A stretch of DNA of 59,669 bases from the NCBI GenBank assembly GCA_945890645.1, contig CAMDCV010000027.1, positions 1 to 59,669 of the forward strand, given 5' to 3'. Positions 37,924-45,896 of this stretch are shown in pieces. The DNA comes from Akkermansia muciniphila (lineage in GTDB: Bacteria; Verrucomicrobiota; Verrucomicrobiia; Verrucomicrobiales; Akkermansiaceae). The notes beneath the pieces are model-generated. The model worked only from the letters and a program-made list of their open reading frames with translations. It was not told the DNA's origin and did no database searches. Positions within the stretch are counted from its first letter, which is position 1, and each line of letters begins with the position of its first letter. The position numbers and the translations under genes were made by a program.

Positions 37924-38529
37924 ATGAAACGATTTTCCCTACTCCCCTTCACCGCCTCTGGTCTTTTGATCGCCAGTTGCAGCGATTTCAATCAGCCACT
38001 GGGTGGCGACTTTAATCCGCTGATGACACCAGGTTCGCAAATGACCAGCACCACGATTACCGGAAATTACAATTACGAAGCAGGTCAGTACGTGACCGCC
38101 GCCTCTAATTCCACCGCCTTTTTCAGCAAAAAACCCACCGGCAATGCTGATGCCGATGAACTTTTGTCCGCAGGCACTTCCATGCGCGTGGTCAAATCGG
38201 AAGGGTCGTTCGTGAAAGTCGAGCTCGACAACGGTAAAGTGGGCTACGTCGCCTCCGCCCTGCTGTTGGAAAGTCAACAAGGAACTGCTGCCGCCCTGCA
38301 AGTTTATCCTCCCGTCAACGGCGAGAACACCATTCCTCTACCCAGCGGCTCTGTGCCCGATGATTTGGAGCCGTCCATCGCTACCCCAACTGATCTCGGC
38401 AGTGGCGCGCCTCTGCCACCGATCGCTCCACCCAATGTCGGCGAACTGCCGCCCTCAGCACCTGAGAGCACCCCGGAGCCGAAAGTCGTTGAACCACTTC
38501 CCGAGCCCGCCAAACCACCGGGCCAATAA
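37924..38529 (+). CDS. SH3-domain lipoprotein
   Basis: 201 aa. A lipobox (LLIASC, Cys at about residue 19) ends the signal sequence. Residues about 60-120 resemble a bacterial SH3-like domain (AGTSMRVVKSEGSFVKVELD, GKVGYVASALLL). The last 70 residues are Pro-rich (PSAPESTPEPKVVEPLPEP), as in periplasm-spanning linkers. It probably binds envelope components. Divergent from coaE-rho with a 118-bp gap holding both promoters. Confidence 0.8.
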   Translation: MKRFSLLPFTASGLLIASCSDFNQPLGGDFNPLMTPGSQMTSTTITGNYNYEAGQYVTAASNSTAFFSKKPTGNADADELLSAGTSMRVVKSEGSFVKVELDNGKVGYVASALLLESQQGTAAALQVYPPVNGENTIPLPSGSVPDDLEPSIATPTDLGSGAPLPPIAPPNVGELPPSAPESTPEPKVVEPLPEPAKPPGQ

Positions 38530-38597
38530 ATTTTTCCCCGCATTCGAATCGATTCGCGACACCCTCGCGAACTGCTTCGGTCCGTTTCTATCACCCC

Positions 38598-39680
38598 ATG
38601 ATAAATAAAGGTTCATCCCGCAGGGGCACGCGCCGTCGGCATGCAATCGCTCCTGCTGGCCCAAAGGATCGCGACGATTATTCTCCCACCGAATCTGACG
38701 AGGCCCCTATCAAGCTCGATCCCTCAACCAACGGCATTAACAAAGCCATCGCACGCATCGAGAGCCCCCTCCTCATGGAAGTAGCACCCTTGTCCCGACG
38801 TGCGAAAAACACGGAACTCACTTGGGGCCAAAAACCCGCACATCACGACTACCGCTGGTTGTGGATGACCATCGGTGCTACCTTCGTTTTACTATTTGGC
38901 AGTATTGCACTGGTCAATTATCAATCCAATTCCGAAGCAGCCGAATCAGTCAAACGACGCGGCGGTATAGAAGTGGTAGTAGAAGAGATGGAATCTCGTT
39001 CGCCCTTATTTGCCTTCGAGAAGGACCCTTACGAAGTTCGCCTGCAATGCATCAACATTTTCCACAAATTCACTGCTGCGCGCACCGCCTCAGAGGTTCG
39101 TTATTTGATTCGAGATCAACCTGATACGGATGCCCTGCTGGCTAAGCACTGGAAACCCTGGCCATCTCCACCGCAACTGGATTACGCCGATTTACTCGAT
39201 AGCAACTATGATGATGCACAAGGTCGCGGCTTCCTCTGGCTGAAAGGAAAAAATCTGGATGGCTCTCCATTTCTCGCCTTTTTCGTCGCTACGGAAAATT
39301 CTTTTCTCCTCGATTGGGAAGCCACCATGGCCCTCGGAGAAACTCGATTGAGCCATTTAGTGCGTGATCCTGCAAGCGAACCAATGGCCCTGCGCGTCAT
39401 ATTATCTTCCTCTAATTTCTATCTGCCAACCTTACCGGAGAGCGAGTATGAATCTTACCAGATCTACTGTCCGAAGGACGACACCATTGTCTGGGGATAT
39501 GTCAAACGCGATACTCTAGACCACAAACGCATCAACGAGTTGCTACAAAAGAACGCACTACTGCTTGATGAAGTCACCGAAGTACGAATCACACTGCGAT
39601 TGCTGAAGACCAGCGACACTTCACCACAAAATCGCTTTTTCATCACAGAGATGCTTCACAAAGACTGGGTTATGCCCTAG
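38598..39680 (+). CDS. Single-pass membrane protein of unknown function (paralogue 1)
   Basis: 360 aa. A charged, Pro-rich cytoplasmic part (residues 1-85) precedes one membrane helix (WMTIGATFVLLFGSIALVNY). The extracytoplasmic domain (about 110-360) has FLLDWEATMALGETRLSHLV and ends FFITEMLHKDWVMP. The next gene has the same layout and matching segments (MIDWESY; VCVTVRRT; LACHWLGID), so the two are tandem paralogues. No family is recognised. Confidence 0.65.
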   Translation: MINKGSSRRGTRRRHAIAPAGPKDRDDYSPTESDEAPIKLDPSTNGINKAIARIESPLLMEVAPLSRRAKNTELTWGQKPAHHDYRWLWMTIGATFVLLFGSIALVNYQSNSEAAESVKRRGGIEVVVEEMESRSPLFAFEKDPYEVRLQCINIFHKFTAARTASEVRYLIRDQPDTDALLAKHWKPWPSPPQLDYADLLDSNYDDAQGRGFLWLKGKNLDGSPFLAFFVATENSFLLDWEATMALGETRLSHLVRDPASEPMALRVILSSSNFYLPTLPESEYESYQIYCPKDDTIVWGYVKRDTLDHKRINELLQKNALLLDEVTEVRITLRLLKTSDTSPQNRFFITEMLHKDWVMP

Positions 39681-39690
39681 GTTGCCCGCG

Positions 39691-40875
39691 ATGACGCAAG
39701 AACGAACAGGCTGGCATCATTGCGGCAAATGCGGTGAAGTCTATCAAGCGAAGCGGGGAGAACTATGTCCCGCTTGTGAGCGCAATCCCTTGCCATCGAA
39801 GAAAAAAATCAATGTCAACACAGTTGACAGTTCATCTGGCGCGGCGCGCAAAGACTTCAATGCGAAGCTGCAAATGGAAAATACTCCGGCACCGAAATTG
39901 GTGCGCTTGGACTCCACCACTGTGAGTGGCGGCGCCGATGGTAACGTCACGCGCAAAAGCTCCGAGCGCAAGCGCAAGACCAATAACACCCTAATCAAGT
40001 TTTTGATCGGCTGGGGGGTCTCGTTAGCTTTGATCGCAGGGTTCATTAAATGGAAGTGGGGTTCGGAAGCGACCGTCGTTAACAATCCTGTATTAGATAC
40101 GTCGGCGGATCCGCAGAAGCTTACGCTGCAAAGCGAAAATTTGGATTTATTCAACAGTTCATTCGGCAGCATATTGCAAACCACAAACGAGTTTTTTCAA
40201 ACCAGTGCGCCCGAATCACTGGCGCAATTCTGTCGGCAGCGTCCGCGACTGGCGATGACGATTTTCAATGATGGGGCAAAAGCGAGCTTGTTCAAACCTG
40301 AGTCCGTTCAATTGATATCACGCAATGTTATACGCCCGAACGACCAGCCTCTCATCGAAACGATTTGGGCGGATAACCGCGGTCGCAAGATGGAAATCGT
40401 ATATGCCCGCGAGGAGGATCGTTGGATGATTGACTGGGAGAGCTATGCGAAGAGCTCGACGTTGCCATGGTCGATTTTTCATGGTGCCGAAGGAGAAGAT
40501 ACCGGCACCTTCCGCTTGCTGGTTCGGGAACGTCTCGCCGATCAAAATTACAACGACTTGCAAATGAGCATCGTTTTCTATGAGCCTGCCTTCCTGCATG
40601 GTGGACCGTTGGGTTTAAGCACGCCGGAATTTCTTGTGGATCGTAAAAGCCGCAATGGCCGCTTAATCTCTGCCGCACTGGAAGCACGCAAAAGCAACAA
40701 GCCGCTGATGGACTCCATCTTCCCTGCAAGCGATCCGCCGAATACCGCGCGCGTTTGCGTTACAGTCCGCCGCACCATGAAGAATGGCGAGAAGGTCTTT
40801 GAATTAGAGAAAGTCCTCGCCTGCCACTGGCTTGGCATTGATCACCCCGGCGTCGATCTAACTGACGCTCCGTAG
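39691..40875 (+). CDS. Zinc-ribbon membrane protein of unknown function (paralogue 2)
   Basis: 394 aa from ATG 39691 (10 bp after the previous stop). It opens with a zinc ribbon, HHCGKCGEVYQAKRGELCPAC, with two CxxC pairs. A basic linker, one membrane helix (LIKFLIGWGVSLALIAGFIK) and an extracytoplasmic domain paralogous to the preceding protein follow (RWMIDWESYAKSSTLPWSIF, NTARVCVTVRRTMKNGEKVF). The last 18 bp overlap the convergent aroE gene. The pair is likely an operon. Confidence 0.65.
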   Translation: MTQERTGWHHCGKCGEVYQAKRGELCPACERNPLPSKKKINVNTVDSSSGAARKDFNAKLQMENTPAPKLVRLDSTTVSGGADGNVTRKSSERKRKTNNTLIKFLIGWGVSLALIAGFIKWKWGSEATVVNNPVLDTSADPQKLTLQSENLDLFNSSFGSILQTTNEFFQTSAPESLAQFCRQRPRLAMTIFNDGAKASLFKPESVQLISRNVIRPNDQPLIETIWADNRGRKMEIVYAREEDRWMIDWESYAKSSTLPWSIFHGAEGEDTGTFRLLVRERLADQNYNDLQMSIVFYEPAFLHGGPLGLSTPEFLVDRKSRNGRLISAALEARKSNKPLMDSIFPASDPPNTARVCVTVRRTMKNGEKVFELEKVLACHWLGIDHPGVDLTDAP

Positions 40876-41766
40876 ACCGGCCCGCATGATTTCCAACGGC
40901 GCGCGTCCAGGATACCATATATCGAAGGCCAACACACCTTGATGCAGTAGCATCGAAAAGCCATTCGCAATGGTCGCTTTTTGTTTAAAGCCATCGCGCA
41001 GGAATTGTGTCATCGGCGGTTTGTAAATGGTATCATACACCCAATGATGTGAGGCAAAACACGAGGCATCGATCGGCGAAGCATCATCGGGGCGCAACCC
41101 TAACGAACTGGTATTTACCAACAACTGGCACTGCCGCGCGACGCCACCGAGCTGCGGGTCATCAAGAGCAATGCAATGGAATTTGGTGAGCGGAAATCGA
41201 CGCTTCAAGACTTGCGCTAATGACTCGATTTTATCCACCGTGCGATTCACCAAAATCACCCGCTCCGCACCGTCGCGTGCACACTGCGTCGCAATCGCTT
41301 GCCCAGCTCCTCCACCCGCGCCCACGATCATAACCCGCATGCCTTCGAGCTTTACAGAAAATTCTTCCTGAATCGCCCGGGCAAATCCTGGTCCATCAGT
41401 ATTCCAGCCGTGAATTTCGCCATCGATAAAACGTATGGTATTGACCGCACCAATTTGCCGTGCCGCGTCATCGACATGATGACACGCATCCAGCGCTGCA
41501 AACTTGTGCGGCACAGTGACATTTGCTCCAACAAAGCCCAGATCGCTCAAATGCTGAAACGCTTCCATCACGCGGCCCACCGGGACTTCCAGCTTGATGT
41601 AGCGACCATCAATGCCGCAAGCATCCAGCGCTGGTTGATGCATCGCCGGCGAAGCCGAATGGCTTACGGGACAGCCGATCACTGCCAGCAATGCCGGCTT
41701 GTCGTAGCCCGCATCTAACACATCTCGTTCGCGCAAATGCTCGATCTGAAAAACTTCTTCGCTCAT
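40858..41766 (-). CDS. aroE: Shikimate dehydrogenase
   Basis: 302 aa. Substrate-binding N-terminal domain with AVIGCPVSHSASPAMHQPAL and the catalytic Lys in GANVTVPHKFAAL. NADP-binding domain with VGAGGGAGQAIATQC and the VNRTVDKI motif. The end, NGFSMLLHQGVLAFDIWYPG, is typical. It reduces 3-dehydroshikimate in the shikimate pathway. Its ATG overlaps the gltX stop (ATGA), so it is translated from the gltX message. Confidence 0.93.
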   Translation of the reverse strand: MSEEVFQIEHLRERDVLDAGYDKPALLAVIGCPVSHSASPAMHQPALDACGIDGRYIKLEVPVGRVMEAFQHLSDLGFVGANVTVPHKFAALDACHHVDDAARQIGAVNTIRFIDGEIHGWNTDGPGFARAIQEEFSVKLEGMRVMIVGAGGGAGQAIATQCARDGAERVILVNRTVDKIESLAQVLKRRFPLTKFHCIALDDPQLGGVARQCQLLVNTSSLGLRPDDASPIDASCFASHHWVYDTIYKPPMTQFLRDGFKQKATIANGFSMLLHQGVLAFDIWYPGRAPLEIMRAGLRSVS

Positions 41767-43082
41767 GCCAACAAACGTCGCAATTGTTCGATACGGTACA
41801 AGCTGCGCTCACTGCCTAACAATTCTAAAATCAGCGCCAAGTCTGGCCCGCCAGCTTTGCCCGAAAGTGCCACGCGCAGCGGAAACATCAGTTGCCCCGC
41901 CTTCACACCCAAAGTCGTTGCCGCGATCGCAATCGCCGCTTTCGCATTCTCACCCGACCACTCACTCACTTCCGCGAATGCGATCTGCAAGCCCTGTAGC
42001 AACTCATCAAAGTTCGCCGTGGCATTGACCTTATCGACAGCCGCAGAATCCATCGGGAATTCGTCCTCTAACAAAAACCTTACTGCCTCTGGCACTTCAC
42101 CCAACAGGCGCACCTTTTGCTGCACTGCTGCTGCCACCGTTCCAAATTGCTCACCCGGTGAAAGTCCCGCCGCCACCACATACGGCAATGCCGCCGCCGC
42201 GAAGTCCTCCGCACTCATGCGAATCAAATGTTGCTGATTCACCCATGCACATTTCTCCGCATCGAAGCGTGCTGGCGAACGATTCACCGCCTCAAGACTG
42301 AAGCGCTGGGTTAGTTCTTCTAACGTAAAAATTTCCTCCTCCGTTTTCGACGACCAACCTAGCAGCGCCAAAAAGTTCACCAAGGCCGGAGCCACGAATC
42401 CCTGCTTCGGATAATCGCCCACCGCAGCCCCTTCATCGCGCTTCGACATCTTTGAACCATTCGGATTTTGAATCAAAGGAATGTGCGCATAGGCCGGAGC
42501 CGTGCCGCCCAGTGCCTCGATCAGTTGCAAATGTTTCGGCGTGTTCATGAGGTGGTCCTCACCGCGAATCACGTGCGTGATTTTCATTTCCAAATCATCC
42601 ACCACATTGACAAAGTGAAACACATACGAGCCATCGGATCGACGCACCACCATGTCCGGCGTGTTCGATTCATCGCGGTAATCGATCGTCACCTCACCGC
42701 ATACCAAATCATGCATCGTCACCGGCTTGCGCTCGAAGCGAAAACGCCAGGCGCCCTCGCTCTCATACACGCGGCCCGCTGCTACTAATTTTTCAAAGTA
42801 GCGATCATAGATTTCTTTGCGCTCGCTCTGCGAATACGGCCCACAAGGACCGCCGATATCCGGACCTTCATCCCAATCCAGCCCCAGCCAATTCATCCCA
42901 TCAAAAATCGCCTGCTTCGCGGCATCCGTATTGCGCGCCTCATCCGTATCCTCGATTCGTAAAATAAATTGCCCCCCGTGCTTGCGGGCATACAGCCAAC
43001 AAAACAAGGCCGTGCGCGCGCCACCCACATGCAAGTACCCCGTGGGCGAAGGAGCAAATCGCGTTCGAACAGTATCCGTCAT
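41763..43082 (-). CDS. gltX: Glutamyl-tRNA synthetase
   Basis: 439 aa from ATG 43082. Class I signature RFAPSPTGYLHVGGARTALF (HIGH-like), LRIEDTDEARN, and the KMSKS-like SKMSKRDEGAAVGDYPKQG. The C-terminal anticodon-binding helical domain is present but short, giving a protein slightly below the usual 465-500 aa. It charges tRNA-Glu (and possibly tRNA-Gln if the amidotransferase route exists; not visible here). First gene of a gltX-aroE operon. Confidence 0.95.
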   Translation of the reverse strand: MTDTVRTRFAPSPTGYLHVGGARTALFCWLYARKHGGQFILRIEDTDEARNTDAAKQAIFDGMNWLGLDWDEGPDIGGPCGPYSQSERKEIYDRYFEKLVAAGRVYESEGAWRFRFERKPVTMHDLVCGEVTIDYRDESNTPDMVVRRSDGSYVFHFVNVVDDLEMKITHVIRGEDHLMNTPKHLQLIEALGGTAPAYAHIPLIQNPNGSKMSKRDEGAAVGDYPKQGFVAPALVNFLALLGWSSKTEEEIFTLEELTQRFSLEAVNRSPARFDAEKCAWVNQQHLIRMSAEDFAAAALPYVVAAGLSPGEQFGTVAAAVQQKVRLLGEVPEAVRFLLEDEFPMDSAAVDKVNATANFDELLQGLQIAFAEVSEWSGENAKAAIAIAATTLGVKAGQLMFPLRVALSGKAGGPDLALILELLGSERSLYRIEQLRRLLA

Positions 43083-43088
43083 GCCCCC

Positions 43089-43117
43089 AGCTTGGGCAAA
43101 AGCCGCGCCCCGCACAA
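43089..43117 (-). promoter_or_regulatory. Putative leaderless promoter of gltX-aroE
   Basis: TTGTGC, 17 nt, CAAGCT, then 6 nt to the ATG at 43082 on the minus strand. Weak -10, but identical spacing to the coaE-rho promoter. Confidence 0.35.
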
Positions 43118-43215
43118 GCTCATTTACAAACGACGGTCGTAGCCCACAAAAGTTCATCAATATTTCATGAAACACGCATCAGAGATTCACACTCGTTTGC
43201 CAACCTGCGTCTGTC

Positions 43216-43500
43216 ATGAATCAAGACATCATCAAACACATCATTCGTTGGAGTGGCCGCTTGGTCACATTGTTAGGGTATGCCGTCATCCTTGGGATGA
43301 TCGCTGTAGGCGTCGCACTCATGGGACTCGCTCTCGTGATGGCAGTATTTTCCCGCGAGGGCAGCGCCGTCGTGCTGATTATGAGCGGAACCCTGTTCTG
43401 CGGTGTCGGCACACTCGCACTATTGCGCCAGCTGCGCACCCAGAGCCGAGAGCTACGCAAACAGTTGGAGACCATGGGAGCTACGGAAGTAAGCGCCTAA
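43216..43500 (+). CDS. Small two-helix membrane protein
   Basis: 94 aa. Two membrane helices (LVTLLGYAVILGMIAVGVAL; VLIMSGTLFCGVGTLALL) and a basic/acidic C-terminal helix (RQLRTQSRELRKQLETMGAT). No known family. It has its own terminator at 43521. Confidence 0.65.
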   Translation: MNQDIIKHIIRWSGRLVTLLGYAVILGMIAVGVALMGLALVMAVFSREGSAVVLIMSGTLFCGVGTLALLRQLRTQSRELRKQLETMGATEVSA

Positions 43501-43520
43501 TACGTGATCTATCATTTCTC

Positions 43521-43552
43521 ACCCGCTCGTCCTAACCGCGAGCGGGTTTTTT
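43521..43552 (+). terminator. Rho-independent terminator
   Basis: ACCCGCTCG and CGAGCGGGT form a perfect 9-bp stem followed by T6. Confidence 0.92.
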
Positions 43553-43641
43553 ATGGAGTAGGGTATTACCCCATAGCGCGTTCTAACACTCAGAACTATG
43601 ATCCCGTCAGCAATCCTGCTAACCAAACGAACTATACCATT

Positions 43642-43785
43642 ATGAAAACTACTACACGTCGACTTCTGCCATTTCTTCTCACTGCTGCCGCATTAGCATT
43701 TTTGGCTACCAGCTGCAACACCATCCGTGGAGCTGGACGCGATGTCGAAACCACCGGCAACAATATTCAAAAAGCTACTCGCTGA
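43642..43785 (+). CDS. Entericidin-family small lipoprotein
   Basis: 47 aa. A lipoprotein signal (LLPFLLTAAALAFLATSC) is followed by NTIRGAGRDVETTGNNIQKA, the conserved core of the entericidin A/B family. These are small, often stress-induced outer-membrane lipoproteins. It opens a run of small envelope genes (43642-44183). Confidence 0.88.
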   Translation: MKTTTRRLLPFLLTAAALAFLATSCNTIRGAGRDVETTGNNIQKATR

Positions 43786-43795
43786 GGAATTTTTT

Positions 43796-43945
43796 ATGCT
43801 TAATATCATCGCTGTTGTCCTGATTATTCTCTGGCTCCTCGGTCTCGTCACGAGCACATCGATGGGTGGATTCATTCACATTCTGCTCGTCATCGCTGTG
43901 GTGATGATTCTGATTCGTTTGATCCAAGGCCGAAAAATTCTCTAA
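43796..43945 (+). CDS. Lmo0937-family small membrane protein
   Basis: 49 aa. LNIIAVVLIILWLLGLVTST, then SMGGFIHILLVIAVV, matches the two-helix Lmo0937/DUF5670 pattern almost throughout. GAGGAA, 10 nt upstream of the ATG, is one of the few plausible ribosome binding sites in the window. The family is widespread and of unknown function, commonly found with stress genes. Confidence 0.85.
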   Translation: MLNIIAVVLIILWLLGLVTSTSMGGFIHILLVIAVVMILIRLIQGRKIL

Positions 43946-43961
43946 TCAAAATTCTATTCGC

Positions 43962-44183
43962 ATGAATCCTAAAACTATCGCAGGTATCATTCTCATCGTA
44001 GTGGGAGTTGTCGCCTTGTCGTATCAAGGTTTCACCTACACCACGCGAGAAAAAGCAATCGATCTCGGTCCACTGCAAGTTACCGCCGAGGAAAAACACA
44101 CGGTGCCCATTCCGCCCATCTTAGGCGGCATCGCGCTCGTAGCCGGCATCGGCCTGCTCGTGTGGAATCCCAAGCGTGGCTGA
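43962..44183 (+). CDS. DUF3185-like small membrane protein
   Basis: 73 aa. Two membrane helices flank a short loop: KTIAGIILIVVGVVALSYQG, then FTYTTREKAIDLGPLQVTAE and PPILGGIALVAGIGLLVWNP. This fits the small DUF3185-type proteins. It lies 16 bp after the Lmo0937-like gene. Confidence 0.8.
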   Translation: MNPKTIAGIILIVVGVVALSYQGFTYTTREKAIDLGPLQVTAEEKHTVPIPPILGGIALVAGIGLLVWNPKRG

Positions 44184-44300
44184 AGCGAATTCAGTTGACT
44201 TCGCTGACATGGATGCCATTGCTTTATTAGCAAAACAAATGCTAATGAAGCAGTGGTTCTTTCGTTGCGGAAGTGATCATGAAAAAAATCTTTCACGATC

Positions 44301-44777
44301 ATGAAAAAATCACCTCTCACCGACTCTCGCTACTCAGCATTGTTGCGTGAATTTTTACTCGGCAATCACAAGATCATCTCGGCCAAAACTTTTGAAGGAA
44401 ATACGGATTTGTTTTCGTCGGATTCGATGGCCGCGCGCATCCAATCACACGAAGCTGTAGTCTCTGCCTGTATTGCCGCAAATGCCAGCACAGCCACAAA
44501 AGCCCGAGTGCGCAAGCGAGCCGCTAGGTTTTTCGCACGCGCTCTTGCTTTGCTTCATTCTCCTTCTGGGTTGAACCAAATGATCATCTTACTCAGCATA
44601 GGGTGGAAAAATCCGTTACCAACCTATCTCAAAAAAATCTCCGCGCGCACAGGCACCCACTTCAGTAGTAAAAGCAGCTCCCACCTTAAGGAAGAAGCAC
44701 TCACCCCTGTGGCACAAAAATTTCTGCAAAAATCCCCGACTCAGTCGCCGCCTCAAAACGCAAAGCTAACAACATAA
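44301..44777 (+). CDS. Hypothetical protein
   Basis: 158 aa, no family recognised. The N-terminal half is moderately helical (LLREFLLGNHKIISAKTFEG) and basic in the middle (ATKARVRKRAARFFARALAL); the C-terminal third is Ser/Pro/Lys-rich. It is preceded by a direct repeat of GATCATGAAAAAA at 44276 and 44301 that could confuse start assignment. It ends 13 bp before the response-regulator gene. Confidence 0.45.
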   Translation: MKKSPLTDSRYSALLREFLLGNHKIISAKTFEGNTDLFSSDSMAARIQSHEAVVSACIAANASTATKARVRKRAARFFARALALLHSPSGLNQMIILLSIGWKNPLPTYLKKISARTGTHFSSKSSSHLKEEALTPVAQKFLQKSPTQSPPQNAKLTT

Positions 44778-44790
44778 CACCAGTAAAAAA

Positions 44791-45495
44791 ATGAAACAAA
44801 CCACCATATTACTGGCCGAGGATCACACGATCGTGCGCAAAGGCATTCGCACCATGCTGGAACTGGACAAAAGTTTTCTTGTCATCGGCGAAGCGAGAGA
44901 TGGACACCAGGCCGTGAGTCTCGCCCGCACTCACAAACCTGACGTAGTGCTCATGGACATCGCCATGCCGAAACTCAACGGACTCGAAGCCACCCGGCAG
45001 TTGCTCAAAATATTACCACGGGCAAAAGTCATCATTCTTTCCGCCTACAACGACGATAATTACATCAGCAAAGCCGTCGATAATGGCGCCGTTGGCTATC
45101 TGCTCAAACAATCTTCGGTAGAAGATGTCTGCCGTGCCATTCGCGAAGTACTGCAAGGCCATACATTTTTTAGCCATAAAATCGCGGTGCGTTTGCAACA
45201 TTTTAATGCCCGGCGCAAAAGCCCCGACCAACCGCTAGCCACGCAAGCGGCCTTGCTAACATCTCGTGAGGTAGAAGTCCTCCAGCTCGTTGCCGAGGGG
45301 AGTGCGAACAAACAAATCGCTGCCTATCTTTCGATTAGTATCAAGACTGTAGAAAAGCATCGCACCAGTCTGATGAAAAAACTTAATATTCACGACACCG
45401 CCGGCCTAACGCGCTACGCGATCAGTGAGGGAGTCATCGAAAATAGTTCGCAGCCGACCGTCGCTGCGAAAGATGTCGTGATCACTGTAAAGTAG
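44791..45495 (+). CDS. NarL/FixJ-type response regulator
   Basis: 234 aa. Receiver domain with LLAEDHTIVRKGIRTML (acidic pocket), the phosphoacceptor Asp in DVVLMDIAMPKLNG and the conserved Lys in GYLLKQSS. C-terminal LuxR-type HTH: LLTSREVEVLQLVAEGSANK, then QIAAYLSISIKTVEKHRTSL. No histidine kinase is encoded nearby, so it is an orphan. Its position among small envelope proteins suggests it regulates an envelope stress response (inference). Confidence 0.92.
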   Translation: MKQTTILLAEDHTIVRKGIRTMLELDKSFLVIGEARDGHQAVSLARTHKPDVVLMDIAMPKLNGLEATRQLLKILPRAKVIILSAYNDDNYISKAVDNGAVGYLLKQSSVEDVCRAIREVLQGHTFFSHKIAVRLQHFNARRKSPDQPLATQAALLTSREVEVLQLVAEGSANKQIAAYLSISIKTVEKHRTSLMKKLNIHDTAGLTRYAISEGVIENSSQPTVAAKDVVITVK

Positions 45496-45506
45496 GGTTA
45501 TGCCCC

Positions 45507-45896
45507 ATGGCGCAAAATGGGCCGAGCGCGAATGTAAACTCTAACGCGATTGCTAAGATCGCGCAGAATCGCCTAACGCTTATGAATCAAGAAATTAACG
45601 CTATCCGCCACGACGTCCAACAACTCTCTCATCACGCCCATGCTTTGTTGGTCGCCACCGCCGACATTGCCTCCGAAAAAGTCGTCGTCGCTCGTGATCA
45701 ACTCGACGCCATTCTCAATCGCACGCGCGATGCGAGCGAAGCACTCTACGATGGTGCTGCCGACAGTGCACGCTACTGCCGCGATACCATCCGCAAGCAT
45801 CCTTATGAATCGCTCGCCATCGGGCTCGTAGTTGGCGCGGTGATCGGACTCTTATCCGTCCGCAGCTATATCTCGCACCACCCGCGCGGTCGCTGA
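45507..45896 (+). CDS. DUF883-family (ElaB/YqjD-like) membrane-anchored protein
   Basis: 129 aa. A long amphipathic region (MNQEINAIRHDVQQLSHHAH) leads to the family's C-terminal membrane segment with glycine-zipper character (KHPYESLAIGLVVGAVIGLL). E. coli relatives anchor ribosomes to the inner membrane in stationary phase or stress. It follows the response regulator by 11 bp, suggesting one operon. Confidence 0.85.
   Translation: MAQNGPSANVNSNAIAKIAQNRLTLMNQEINAIRHDVQQLSHHAHALLVATADIASEKVVVARDQLDAILNRTRDASEALYDGAADSARYCRDTIRKHPYESLAIGLVVGAVIGLLSVRSYISHHPRGR

Noticed and set aside
44274-44310. Direct repeat GATCATGAAAAAA before the 44301 gene
   Set aside because: Two short A-rich copies only; could be a duplicated start region, but nothing supports regulation.
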